DNA of 64,000 nucleotides from Mediterraneibacter faecis JCM 15917 (GTDB taxonomy: Bacteria; Bacillota; Clostridia; Lachnospirales; Lachnospiraceae). The stretch's first letter is position 1. Each line of letters begins with the position of its first letter. The position numbers and the translations under genes were made by a program. The notes under the pieces are model-generated. The model was not told where the DNA came from. It was given only the letters and a program-made list of their open reading frames with translations, and ran no database searches. This document shows positions 47,187-56,321 of this stretch, piece after piece. The stretch spans positions 1-64,000 of the forward strand of contig BBDW01000003.1 of NCBI GenBank assembly GCA_001312505.1, in the 5' to 3' direction.

Positions 47187-48299
47187 ATGAATAGAGTATC
47201 AGAAGAACAGTTGAAAGAAGCAATTAATGGATTTCAGTTTGAAGGTAATCTTATTAGTATCAAGCCCTATGGAAGTGGACATATCAATGACACTTATTTG
47301 TTGACGTATGAGATTGGAAAAATGGGATCAATAAGAGTGATTTTGCAAAGAGTGAATCAGGAGATTTTTACTAACCCAGTTGAATTAATGCAGAATATTG
47401 AAGGCGTCACAACATACTTAAAGAAAATAATAAAGAAAAATGGAGGAGATCCAGAGCGAGAAACATTAAATTTGATTCCGGCAAAAGATGAAAAATATTA
47501 TTTTGTGGATTCCAAAGGAGAGTACTGGAGATCTTATAAGTATATCACAGATGCAACAAGCTATGATCTTGTAGAAAATCCGAAAGATTTTTATGAAAGC
47601 GCAGTAGCATTTGGACATTTTCAAAAATTATTGTCAAATTATCCAGCAGAAACACTGAATGAAACAATTAAGGGATTTCATGATACAGAATCTAGATTGA
47701 TTGCATTTAAGGAGGCTGTTGAAAAAGATAGCTTTGGCCGTGCAGCAAAAGTACAAAAGGAGATTCGGTTTGTCCTTGAGCGTGAAGAAATATCAAGTGT
47801 TTTTGGAAAACTATTGGCAAAAGGTGAGATCCCATTACGAGTAACACATAATGATACAAAGTTAAATAATATTATGATAGATTACGCTACAGGAAAAGGA
47901 CTCTGTGTAATAGATTTAGATACGATTATGCCAGGACTGGCGATGAATGATTTTGGCGATTCTATTCGCTTTGGTGCGAGTACAGCAGCAGAGGATGAAA
48001 AAGATTTAGAGAAGGTTACTTGTAGTATGGAGTTATTTGAACTTTATACGAAAGGTTTTCTTGAAGAATGTAGAGAACAATTGACAACAAAAGAAATAGA
48101 ACTTTTGCCAATGGGAGCTAAGGTGATGACTTTTGAATGCGGAATACGATTCCTGACGGATTATCTGGAAGGAGATCATTATTTTAAGATTCATAGAGAA
48201 GACCATAATCTTGATAGATGTCGAACACAATTTAAGCTTGTTGCAGACATGGAAAAGAAATGGGATTTAATGCAGAAGATTGTTGCAAAATACCAATAA
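47187..48299 (+). CDS. nahK: N-acetylhexosamine 1-kinase-like phosphotransferase
   Basis: A 370-residue APH/choline-kinase-fold kinase resembling NahK, which phosphorylates GlcNAc or GalNAc at C1. Brenner-type motif VTHNDTKLNNIM and the metal-binding VIDLDTIMPG are present, followed by DFGDSIRFGA. ATG 47187 is 6 bases after GGGAAGGGAG. In this operon it would capture the HexNAc left after the glycosidases act. Substrate is inferred from family resemblance. Confidence 0.8.
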   Translation: MNRVSEEQLKEAINGFQFEGNLISIKPYGSGHINDTYLLTYEIGKMGSIRVILQRVNQEIFTNPVELMQNIEGVTTYLKKIIKKNGGDPERETLNLIPAKDEKYYFVDSKGEYWRSYKYITDATSYDLVENPKDFYESAVAFGHFQKLLSNYPAETLNETIKGFHDTESRLIAFKEAVEKDSFGRAAKVQKEIRFVLEREEISSVFGKLLAKGEIPLRVTHNDTKLNNIMIDYATGKGLCVIDLDTIMPGLAMNDFGDSIRFGASTAAEDEKDLEKVTCSMELFELYTKGFLEECREQLTTKEIELLPMGAKVMTFECGIRFLTDYLEGDHYFKIHREDHNLDRCRTQFKLVADMEKKWDLMQKIVAKYQ

Positions 48300-48314
48300 C
48301 AAGGGAAAATATAT

Positions 48315-50552
48315 ATGAGAAATATTGTATTTCATAAAGAGACAAAGACATTTCATTTATATAATGATCAGATAAGCTATATTATGTGCGTATTAGAAAA
48401 CGGACATATGGGACAAATTTATTACGGAAAGAAAATCCATGATAAGAAGAATTTTTCTTATCTGGTGGAGAAAATAGAACGTCCGATGACCTCCTATGTA
48501 TATGAAGGGGGGGACAAAAGTTTTTCATTGGAGCATATTCGACAGGAATATCCGGTATATGGGACAACGGACTATCGTCATTCTGCAATTGAAATATTAC
48601 AGAAAAATGGAAGCAGAATCTCAGAATTTGAATATGACGGATATCAGATTTTACCAGGAAAGCCAAAACTTCAGGGGGGGCTTCCGGCTACCTATGCAGA
48701 GTCTGAAGAAGAAGCGATGACGCTTAAGATCTTTTTGAAAGATTCTCTTACGGGAGTTGTAGTGGAATTGCTGTATACGATCTTTTCTGAATACAGTGCG
48801 ATCGCCAGGAGTGTCTGCATAAAAAACACAGGGAAAATGCCGGTACATTTGCTTACAGCAATGAGTTTGAATCTGGATCTTCCGGATAAAGATTATGTTT
48901 GGATGCAACTGTCTGGTGCATGGGCAAGAGAGCGTCATGTGAAGATGAGGACTTTGGAACAGGGCATTACGGCAATTGATAGTATGCGTGGGAATTCCTC
49001 GCATGAACAGAATCCGTTCATGGTTCTTAAAAGAAAAAATACAGATGAATCTATGGGAGAAGCAATCGGATTTAGTTTCATCTATAGCGGCAATTTTAGA
49101 ATTCAGGCAGAAGTAGATACACATGATGTGACACGAGTTACAGTAGGAATTAATCCAAATGGATTTGACTGGAAATTGGAATCAGGAGAAAGTTTTCAGA
49201 CGCCAGAAGCAGTCATGCTTTATTCTGATAATGGACTTAATGAGATGAGTCAGAATTTTCATAAATTATACGCAAAACGCCTTGCACGAGGATATTGGCG
49301 TGATCGTGTCAGACCAATATTGAATAATAACTGGGAAGCAACGTATTTTGATTTTACAGAAGAACGTTTGGTGAAAATTGCAGAGAAAGCAAAGGAATGC
49401 GGCATTGAATTATTTGTTCTTGATGATGGATGGTTTGGTAAACGTAGAAATGATCGTGCTGGATTGGGAGATTGGATAGTCAATAAAGAATTGCTTCCGA
49501 ATGGGATTGAAGGTCTGGCAGATCGCATAGAAAACCTTGGTATGCAATTTGGTTTATGGATTGAGCCAGAGATGGTAAATAAGGATTCAGACCTATATCG
49601 TCAACATCCGGATTGGATCTTACAAACACCGGGAAGAACAAATTCACATGGACGTAATCAATATGTATTAGATTTTTCAAGAAAAGAGATTGTTGATTAC
49701 ATTTATACAATGATTTCAAAGATTCTTTCAAAAGCAAAAATCTCATACATAAAATGGGATATGAACAGAAGCATTACAGAGTGTTATAGCATTGCCTATC
49801 CAGCAGAACGACAGGGAGAAATATTCCATCGTTATATACTTGGAGTGTATGATTTGTATGAAAGATTGACATCTGAATTTCCAAAAATCTTATTTGAGTC
49901 TTGCGCAAGCGGAGGAGGACGCTTTGATCCGGGAATGCTTTATTATGCACCACAAGGATGGACAAGCGATGATTCTGATGCAATTGAAAGGTTGAAAATT
50001 CAGTATGGAACATCAATGTGTTATCCGATCAGCAGTATGGGAAGTCATGTGTCTGTAATACCAAATCATCAGGTTTTTCGAAATACACCGTTACATACAA
50101 GAGCAAATGTGGCCTATTTTGGAACGTTTGGTTACGAGTTGGACTTGAATAAATTATCCGATTCTGAAATTGAAGAGGTAAAGGCACAAAGCCTATTTAT
50201 GAAAAAGTATCGTCAGTTGATACAGTTTGGAACATTTTACAGATTGAAAAGTCCATTTGAGGGAAATGAAACTATTTGGATGGTAGTTAATGAAGAGAAA
50301 ACAACAGCACTTGTAGGATATTATCGTGTATTAAATGGTGTAAATATGCCATACAGCAGAATAAAGCTGCAGGGACTTGATCCAGATAAACTTTATAAGA
50401 ATTTATCAGCAAATACAGAGAATTATGGAGATGAGTTGATGAATTGGGGACTGATCACGACAGATGTAACAGCAGGGCAAGTTCCGGGAAATGTAACGCC
50501 ATGCACTGATTTTGAATCAAGAATTTATATATTACAAGAAAAAGTTGAATAG
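48315..50552 (+). CDS. Alpha-galactosidase (GH36)
   Basis: A 745-residue GH36 enzyme, likely tetrameric and cytoplasmic. The N-terminal beta domain (to ~330) has HIRQEYPVYGTTDYR; the barrel has LFVLDDGWFG, nucleophile motif YIKWDMNR and acid/base region SCASGGGRFD. It cleaves terminal alpha-Gal; some GH36 act on alpha-GalNAc, which would suit the NahK-like neighbour. G7 tracts at 48507 and 48674 add glycines (EGDKSF and LQGLPA expected). Confidence 0.9.
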   Translation: MRNIVFHKETKTFHLYNDQISYIMCVLENGHMGQIYYGKKIHDKKNFSYLVEKIERPMTSYVYEGGDKSFSLEHIRQEYPVYGTTDYRHSAIEILQKNGSRISEFEYDGYQILPGKPKLQGGLPATYAESEEEAMTLKIFLKDSLTGVVVELLYTIFSEYSAIARSVCIKNTGKMPVHLLTAMSLNLDLPDKDYVWMQLSGAWARERHVKMRTLEQGITAIDSMRGNSSHEQNPFMVLKRKNTDESMGEAIGFSFIYSGNFRIQAEVDTHDVTRVTVGINPNGFDWKLESGESFQTPEAVMLYSDNGLNEMSQNFHKLYAKRLARGYWRDRVRPILNNNWEATYFDFTEERLVKIAEKAKECGIELFVLDDGWFGKRRNDRAGLGDWIVNKELLPNGIEGLADRIENLGMQFGLWIEPEMVNKDSDLYRQHPDWILQTPGRTNSHGRNQYVLDFSRKEIVDYIYTMISKILSKAKISYIKWDMNRSITECYSIAYPAERQGEIFHRYILGVYDLYERLTSEFPKILFESCASGGGRFDPGMLYYAPQGWTSDDSDAIERLKIQYGTSMCYPISSMGSHVSVIPNHQVFRNTPLHTRANVAYFGTFGYELDLNKLSDSEIEEVKAQSLFMKKYRQLIQFGTFYRLKSPFEGNETIWMVVNEEKTTALVGYYRVLNGVNMPYSRIKLQGLDPDKLYKNLSANTENYGDELMNWGLITTDVTAGQVPGNVTPCTDFESRIYILQEKVE

Positions 50553-50584
50553 TTAGTTTTCTTTCATCCCTTCTTTTAGAAATT

Positions 50585-50619
50585 GCCTCTCGGTTGAAAT
50601 AGCCGGGAGGCGTTTTTTT
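50585..50619 (+). terminator. Terminator of the glycan operon
   Basis: GCCTCTCGG pairs with CCGGGAGGC and is followed by seven T. Confidence 0.92.
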
Positions 50620-50774
50620 GAAATTATACTTTTAGCGTAGAATTAATTTCACGTAGGCAGATGCGTTCCATCTATATTTTCAAAATTCCCTAATTTTTGG
50701 AATAATCTATTTGGGTATATGTTAGATGGCGTAAACATCACTTATGTTTAACAGTTATATACAGATTCGAGGGA

Positions 50775-50875
50775 ATGGGGGGAGCGAAATCCATCAAGAT
50801 TGCCAGGTAGCTGATTTCCAAAAGGAAATTAGAGTTACTCAAGGGCGCATCTTGCCCTAAAAGTTATCGTTGTAT
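50775..50875 (+). ncRNA. Possible structured leader upstream of the integrase
   Basis: Between the operon terminator and the integrase is a 435-base non-coding stretch. It holds two neat hairpins: ATTTCC-AAAA-GGAAAT (about 50811-50826, extended by GTA/TAC and CT/AG pairs) and AGGGC-GCATCTT-GCCCT (about 50837-50855). G6 (50777-50782) precedes them and C7 follows at 50961. They may form a conserved RNA controlling integrase expression. I do not recognise the family. Confidence 0.4.
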
Positions 50876-51054
50876 TTTCTAATCAAAGAATTATCATAGT
50901 ATCACCGTCAGATTCTTATCACCTATTTTTTTGAAACTTCAGTATCGATGGTTGTATAAGCCCCCCCTTGAAACGTTTCTATATATGAAGGCCTTAAAAT
51001 CTTGCCTTTGAGAATCAGCCATCGGTAAAACTGACAGAAAAAAATTAAAAAGGG

Positions 51055-52437
51055 GTGATGCAAGCTTTGGGATATGACGAAATGGATGTGAAAGAGTTAT
51101 TGTCTGAAGCAATCGGTAATGGTATTATAACATTAGATGATGTGCGGAAGAAAATGGCTATGATGAGAAGAAGAGATATTTTAAAAGCGCACAAATATAA
51201 AATATGGCAAGGAAAGGATGGAAAGTGGTATACACATTTTTATGATGAGACGAAAGCAGATCATAGGCGATTAGTCAAAAGAAGTACACAAAAGGAACTG
51301 GAAAATCTGATCGTAAATACTAACTGTGAAGAGAATGCAGAGGATGAGATTACACTTACGACAGTCTATCCGATGTGGTTACAATATTTTCAGCTTCATA
51401 CTTTGAAGTCGGCATCGGTAAAACGTTATTCTACAGAATGGTCGAGATTTTACGAAGGAACTAAAATTGCAACAATACCCTTGAAGAAATTCAATAAGTT
51501 GATGTTGGATGAGTGGGCTCATGGAATGATAAAAACAAATCACATGACTAAAAAACAGTATTATACAATGTCATTTATCATGAGGCATTGCATGGAGTAT
51601 GCGATTGACAGAGGTTTTATCAATTCCAATCCATTTGCACAGGTCAAGATTAATGCAAAGATGTTTCGTAAGGAAAAGAAGAAATCAGATGAGACGCAAG
51701 TTTATTTGGAAAACGAACAGCTGCTAATCATAGAAGAGGCATGGAAAGAGTATGAAGAAAATCCGGATAACACAACATCGTTAGCAGTGATCCTTCAGTT
51801 TTATCTAGGGGGGGTTCGTCCGGGAGAACTGGTTGCACTGAAAGAGAGTGACGTGAGCCGGGATCATATTCATATCCAACATATGGAAACAAGCTGCTAT
51901 ACAGAGGGACCGGATGGGAAATTTAGAAAAACATCTAGAGAAGTTGTGGAACATACAAAGACAGATGCCGGTGACAGGGAAATTCCTTTGATTGAAAAAG
52001 CGAAGCTGGTCATTAAACTTGCAATGGCTGCGAATGAGAGAAATGGCTGCTCAGGTTCTTATTTATTTATGAATCAGGGAAAGAGAATTACGGAAAATGC
52101 AATCGCATGTCGTTTGAGAAAATACTGTAAGTATCTTGATATTCCATACAGAAGTCCTCATAAAGTGAGAAAGACGGTGATCTCATCGATGATTGACGAA
52201 GGAATCAATATTAATACAGTCAGAAAGATCATTGGACATGAGGATGAAAGAACAACTTATAACAATTATTGTTATGACAGAAAACGTCCTGAAGAGATTG
52301 TCAGTCAGCTGGATCGTGCATTGGATAAGAATTATAACCGTAAAAATGTGATTGATTTCCCGAATGGGAGAGAAAAAATAACAGAGGTAACCAAAGAGGT
52401 AACCAGAGGTAACCAAAAATGGGCAAATTTCAGATAA
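51055..52437 (+). CDS. int: Tyrosine recombinase (integrase) of the tRNA-Leu island
   Basis: A ~450-residue phage-type integrase. It has an N-terminal region with an AP2-like/arm-binding part (KYKIWQGKDGKWYTHF), a core-binding SAM-like domain (about 105-205), and the catalytic domain with Arg in GVRPGEL, HKVRK, GHED and the nucleophile Tyr in TTYNNYCYD. The start is uncertain: GTG 51055, ATG 51058 or ATG 51082; homologues favour the last. G7 at 51808 adds a Gly. Its 3' end contains three GGTAACCA boxes, and it stops 55 bases before tRNA-Leu, so it sits at the island edge. Confidence 0.9.
   Translation: MMQALGYDEMDVKELLSEAIGNGIITLDDVRKKMAMMRRRDILKAHKYKIWQGKDGKWYTHFYDETKADHRRLVKRSTQKELENLIVNTNCEENAEDEITLTTVYPMWLQYFQLHTLKSASVKRYSTEWSRFYEGTKIATIPLKKFNKLMLDEWAHGMIKTNHMTKKQYYTMSFIMRHCMEYAIDRGFINSNPFAQVKINAKMFRKEKKKSDETQVYLENEQLLIIEEAWKEYEENPDNTTSLAVILQFYLGGVRPGELVALKESDVSRDHIHIQHMETSCYTEGPDGKFRKTSREVVEHTKTDAGDREIPLIEKAKLVIKLAMAANERNGCSGSYLFMNQGKRITENAIACRLRKYCKYLDIPYRSPHKVRKTVISSMIDEGININTVRKIIGHEDERTTYNNYCYDRKRPEEIVSQLDRALDKNYNRKNVIDFPNGREKITEVTKEVTRGNQKWANFR
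52386..52415. promoter_or_regulatory. Three GGTAACCA boxes inside the right end
   Basis: GGTAACCA at 52386-52393, 52398-52405 and 52408-52415, within the last codons of the integrase. Two copies lie just inside the other end. Likely integrase arm sites that double as coding sequence. Confidence 0.6.
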
Positions 52438-52512
52438 CAAAAAAAGACGAGAAATCCTTATAAAATAAGGCTTTCTCGTACTTTTCAACCATGCGGAAGA
52501 GGAGACTTGAAC
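52425..52512. repeat. Right attachment site and direct repeat of the island
   Basis: Imperfect copy of 36701-36787. It starts with AAATTTCAGATAACAAAAAA, contains an ACGAGAAA/TTTCTCGT hairpin that can terminate transcription of tRNA-Leu and the integrase, and ends with 22 bases (52491-52512) identical to the left site, inside tRNA-Leu. Confidence 0.85.
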
Positions 52513-52576
52513 TCCCACAGGATAAAACTCCCACTAGAACCTGAATCTAGCGCGTCTGCCATTCCGCCACTTCCGC
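52492..52576 (-). tRNA. tRNA-Leu(CAG), island integration target
   Basis: 85-base class II tRNA on the minus strand: acceptor GCGGAAG/CTTCCGC, anticodon stem CTAGA/TCTAG, loop TTCAGGT (anticodon CAG), a long variable arm, and T-loop TTCAAGT. Its 3' 22 bases are duplicated at 36766-36787. Confidence 0.93.
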
Positions 52577-52687
52577 TCGACACAAACTATCTTACCATAG
52601 AGCCTGCGTTTTGTAAAGTCTAAAAATTAAATTCTATATATTGTTTGAATAATTCAGATTTATCAGAAAATTTTAATAAAGTTTTTA

Positions 52688-52716
52688 TTGACTCCGAGAT
52701 GGATTTGTATTATAGT
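52688..52716 (+). promoter_or_regulatory. Promoter of the FUSC gene
   Basis: TTGACT (52688-52693), 17-base spacer, TATAGT (52711-52716), 49 bases before the ATG. Confidence 0.7.
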
Positions 52717-52764
52717 TTCTCGTTGATCTTTTGAAGAAAAAATAACAGTGGGAGGAAGAGATAT

Positions 52765-53829
52765 ATGACATTTTATCAGGAGTTACAGCTCAGTTCAGTT
52801 GCATCTAAGCAGCTGATCAAAGCGACAGAAGACAAGAAGGAAAGGTATCGCCACATTCTTATTTATAATTTTAAAGTCTATCTTGTAATGGCATTTTGTG
52901 TGGCGGTAGTTTCTTTATACAGTCATTTCACAGGGAATAACAACAGTGTAGTAGGCGTTACAGTGCTTCTTGCGGTGCTTGTTCTTCGACAGGCAGATTT
53001 TGGAATTCGTACAACGCACGGATTGGCCTCCATCGTCGGAATCTTTGGAATATTGATTGCAGGACCGAAGCTTTCGAATATGGTGTCACCGGTTCCGGCA
53101 TTCTTTATTAATATAGTATGTATTTTGCTTCTTATGATTCTGGGATGTCACAATGTAATCATGTACAATCATTCTACATTTGTTCTTGGATATCTTCTTC
53201 TTCAAGGATATGATGTGACCGGACAGGAGTATTTGTATCGCGTGGCTGGCCTTTTGGTTGGAATGGTATTGTGTATGGCAATCTTCTATAAGAATCAGAA
53301 GAACAGACCGTATAGAAGATCATTTCTTGATTTGTTCCGCGAGTTCAATATCAGCTCTGCAAGAAACAGATGGTACATTCGTCTTTCATTAGTTGTTTCC
53401 AGTGCAATGTTATTCATGTCATTGCTTGGACTTCCGAGAGCAATGTGGGCAGGGATCGCAAGCATGTCTGTTTGTCTTCCATTCCCGGATGACTGCAAAG
53501 AGCGGGCAGGTAAGAGAGCTGCATTTAATATAGTAGGTTGTCTGTTATTCGTTGTCCTGTACCTGGTACTTCCGGAGTCAATGTATCCGTACATCGGAAT
53601 GATCGGAGGAATTGGAGTTGGGTATTCTGCAGGGTATGCATGGCAGACAGCATTTAATACATTTGGTGCATTGTCGATTGCATCCGGCTTGTTTGGGATG
53701 CCGTATGCGGTAGCGCTTCGTATTGGGGGGGCAAATGTATTTGGCGCGGCATATACGATGGCATGCAATAAGATTCTGCCGAGACTGGCAGCAGTGTTTG
53801 AGCAGAGAAGAGCGCAGGTTAGCGAATAA
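52765..53829 (+). CDS. FUSC-family membrane protein (aromatic acid exporter-like)
   Basis: A 354-residue protein with two blocks of hydrophobic helices (about 30-170 and 205-330), matching the FUSC/YccS/ArAE fold of putative efflux proteins. GGGAGGAAG lies before the ATG. The G7 at 53725-53731 adds a Gly in RIGANVFG. Substrate unknown. Confidence 0.75.
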   Translation: MTFYQELQLSSVASKQLIKATEDKKERYRHILIYNFKVYLVMAFCVAVVSLYSHFTGNNNSVVGVTVLLAVLVLRQADFGIRTTHGLASIVGIFGILIAGPKLSNMVSPVPAFFINIVCILLLMILGCHNVIMYNHSTFVLGYLLLQGYDVTGQEYLYRVAGLLVGMVLCMAIFYKNQKNRPYRRSFLDLFREFNISSARNRWYIRLSLVVSSAMLFMSLLGLPRAMWAGIASMSVCLPFPDDCKERAGKRAAFNIVGCLLFVVLYLVLPESMYPYIGMIGGIGVGYSAGYAWQTAFNTFGALSIASGLFGMPYAVALRIGGANVFGAAYTMACNKILPRLAAVFEQRRAQVSE

Positions 53830-53862
53830 TCTAAGTTGTTTGAAATAGTAATTTATTCGAAT

Positions 53863-53919
53863 AAAAATGGAGTGAGAACTGAGGCAATATAATTCACCTC
53901 AGTATCTCACTCCATTTTT
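53863..53919. terminator. Bidirectional terminator
   Basis: AAAAATGGAGTGAGA-CTGAGG pairs with CCTCAG-TCTCACTCCATTTTT. It lies between the convergent FUSC and DNA glycosylase genes; the glycosylase stop codon is within it. Confidence 0.9.
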
Positions 53920-54382
53920 CATACAAACGATCCAGTGACCAGGCGGCATTGGCCGGGCTGGTGGAAGGGAGTACGAGGATGTCTCTTTCGGTCAGCGGCT
54001 GCTGATATTTCTTATAAAGAGCTCCGGCTTTATTTCCATTTGCATAGATTTGTCGAATCTGACAATGATCTAAGATTTGTTTCAGATCAGTTGGTATCAC
54101 ATTCTTGATACTGCTGTCACTGGAGCCTTTGATGTCACAGCTTTGAATAACATCCCAGATAGCGATATGGTGGCGGAGTAACATGGCCGTTTTCTCTTCA
54201 ACTGTCTGCGGAGTTTCCTCCTCACAAAGTTTCGCCAACAATTTCCAGAATCGATTTTGTTTATGTCCGTAGTAGAAATTATTTTCCCGTGATTTTACAG
54301 AAGGAAGAGTTCCAAGAATCAGAATCTCGGAGTCTTCATTATATATTGGTTCAAAGGAGTGGGTAATGTGTTCATATTCCAT
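53894..54382 (-). CDS. DNA-deoxyinosine glycosylase (UDG superfamily)
   Basis: A 162-residue protein of the hypoxanthine-DNA glycosylase group in the uracil-DNA glycosylase superfamily. It removes deaminated bases. Motifs: LILGTLPSVKS (near residue 20, motif I), YYGHKQNRFW, and the late LPSTSPANA (motif II). ATG 54382 begins EYEHITHSFEPIYN, the family start; the longer upstream frame is not supported. Confidence 0.82.
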   Translation of the reverse strand: MEYEHITHSFEPIYNEDSEILILGTLPSVKSRENNFYYGHKQNRFWKLLAKLCEEETPQTVEEKTAMLLRHHIAIWDVIQSCDIKGSSDSSIKNVIPTDLKQILDHCQIRQIYANGNKAGALYKKYQQPLTERDILVLPSTSPANAAWSLDRLYEKWSEILR

Positions 54383-54532
54383 GGTTGTGTTCACTTTCTG
54401 ATGGTTTGGAGTAAGTTTTATAACAAGTATAGTGTCTTGAGGAGATTGTGTCAATGATACTGTTTGCGTTGCTGGTCGCACACCGTGTGAACAGTAACTG
54501 CTACAAAGCGCAACGCCGCGTTTACACAAAGG

Positions 54533-54561
54533 TTGCTTTTACCTGCGTAATGGATTATACT
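54533..54561 (+). promoter_or_regulatory. Promoter of the NifX-FKBP gene
   Basis: TTGCTT (54533-54538), 17-base spacer, TATACT (54556-54561), 37 bases before the ATG. Confidence 0.7.
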
Positions 54562-54597
54562 AGTCTGACAGGGAATTTTGAAACGGAGGATTTTACA

Positions 54598-55450
54598 ATG
54601 AAAATTGCAGTAACTTATGACAACGGAAATATTTTCCAGCATTTTGGAAAGACAGAGACTTTCAAAGTGTACGAAGTGGAAGATGATAAGGTGGTTTCCA
54701 GTGAAGTAATCGGTTCTAATGGGGGAAGGACACGGAGCACTGGCAGGACTGCTTGCAGGACAGAACGTAGATGTTCTGATCTGTGGTGGAATCGGTGTCG
54801 GAGCTCAGACAGCACTTGCAGAGGCTGGTGTTGAATTGTGTTCAGGTGCTCAGGGAGATGCAGATCAGGCAGTAGAGGCATACCTGAAAGGTGAGCTTGT
54901 ATCCAGAGGAGCTACATGTGATCATCATCATCATGAGGAAGGACATTCCTGTGGAGATCATGAAGAGGGACATTCTTGTGGAAGTAGCTGCGGTGGCGGA
55001 TGCGGATCACACACTACAATGGAAGGGAAGAATGTTGGAAAGAAATGCCGTACACATTACAAAGGAACATTCAATGACGGAACTCAGTTTGATTCTTCTT
55101 ATGACCGTGGAGAGCCGCTTGAGTTTGTATGCGGTGCAGGACAGATGATCAAAGGATTTGATGCAGCAGTAGCTGATATGGAAGTTGGTCAGGTAGTGGA
55201 CATCCATCTGATGCCGGAAGAAGCTTATGGAATGCCGAATCCGGAAGCTATCTTCACAGTAGAAATCGCAGAGCTTCCGGGATCTGAAGACCTTGAAGTG
55301 GGACAGCAGGTTTACCTGTCCAATCAGTATGGACAGCCATTTCCGGTAAAGGTAACAGCTAAGGAAGAGACAACAATCACTTTCGATGCAAACCATGAGA
55401 TGGCAGGAAAAGAACTGAACTTCAAGATTGAGCTTGTATCAGTAGAATAA
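54598..55450 (+). CDS. NifX/NafY-like domain fused to SlyD-type FKBP isomerase, one frameshift
   Basis: The first ~107 residues (IAVTYDNGNIFQHFGKT, LICGGIGVGAQTAL) are a dinitrogenase iron-molybdenum cofactor-type (NifB/NifX) domain. A short His/Cys-rich stretch (DHHHHEEGHSCGDHEEG, CGGGCGSH) follows, then an FKBP peptidyl-prolyl isomerase of SlyD type (YKGTFNDGTQFDSSYDRGEP, GQMIKGFDAAV). An extra G at 54721-54725 breaks the frame; NGEGHGALAG is expected. Ribosome site GGAGG. It probably binds a metal, as SlyD does for nickel, and helps fold or load a metalloprotein. Confidence 0.85.
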
Positions 55451-55504
55451 AAAGTGAATAGAAGTAATTAGAAATTCTACTAAGAAATATCTAATAAGAA
55501 ACAT

Positions 55505-55560
55505 AAAGAGAGGGCAGTGCTTCAACGATTGAGAAATCGTAAAGTACTGCCTTTCTCTTT
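55505..55560. terminator. Bidirectional terminator
   Basis: AAAGAGAGGGCAGTGCTT pairs with AAGTACTGCCTTTCTCTT (few mismatches), with an inner ACGATT/AATCGT stem. It separates the FKBP gene from the convergent ABC gene. Confidence 0.85.
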
Positions 55561-55584
55561 AAGTGCGGGTAACCATTTAAATTG

Positions 55585-56277
55585 TTACTGATTTACACTA
55601 TCACTCACAATCTTTCCATCCATAATGCGGACAACGCGGTCTACCTGATTGGCAATTTCATCATCATGTGTAATGATAATAACTGTTCTTCCAGACTTAT
55701 GAAGGTCTTTCAGAATATTCATGATCTCGATAGTCGACTTACTGTCCAGGTTACCGGTCGGCTCATCGGCAAGGATGATCGGCGGCTGTGCGGCAATTGC
55801 TCTGGCTACAGCGACACGCTGCTGCTGTCCACCGGAAAGCTGGTTCGGTCTGTGATCCATACGATTTTCCAGTCCAACTTTCGACAGTGCTTCCCCGGCA
55901 ATCTCTTTTCTCTGCTGCTTTCCAAGTCCGCGGTAAATCAGTGGAAGTTCTACATTTCCAAGTGCATCCAGGTTTGGGATCAGATTAAATCCCTGAAAGA
56001 TGAAGCCGATCTTGTGATTGCGGATATCAGACAGTTCATTGTCTGAGAGATTGGCAACATCTTTTCCGTCCAGAAAATATTCCCCCCCGGAATCAGGTGT
56101 GTCAAGACAGCCGAGCATATTCATAAATGTAGATTTACCAGAACCGGAATGTCCGACAATGGCAATAAATTCCCCCCCCTGGTTGATCTCAAGAGAAACA
56201 TCATCCAGAGCGCGGACTTCATTTTCTCCAGGGTTGTAAATCTTGTACATGTTTTTAACACGAATGAGTGGCTCCAT
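55585..56277 (-). CDS. LolD/MacB-type ABC ATPase
   Basis: A 230-residue ATPase of the MacB/LolD/FtsE type: Walker [10 protein letters not shown], signature [10 protein letters not shown], Walker [13 protein letters not shown]-loop THDDE. C7/C8 tracts at 56092 and 56172 add glycines (SGEYFLDG and QGEFIAIVG expected). No matching permease gene follows: the gene ends before the convergent FKBP gene, and the gene upstream is an amidase. It must act with a permease encoded elsewhere. Confidence 0.9.
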   Translation of the reverse strand: MEPLIRVKNMYKIYNPGENEVRALDDVSLEINQGGEFIAIVGHSGSGKSTFMNMLGCLDTPDSGGEYFLDGKDVANLSDNELSDIRNHKIGFIFQGFNLIPNLDALGNVELPLIYRGLGKQQRKEIAGEALSKVGLENRMDHRPNQLSGGQQQRVAVARAIAAQPPIILADEPTGNLDSKSTIEIMNILKDLHKSGRTVIIITHDDEIANQVDRVVRIMDGKIVSDSVNQ

Positions 56278-56321
56278 AAAACTCCTCCTTAAAAAATAAA
56301 ATAAATATCACAATAAGAATT

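Noticed and set aside
36769-52512. Prophage
   Set aside because: Apart from the integrase there are no capsid, tail, lysis or replication genes; cargo is metabolic.
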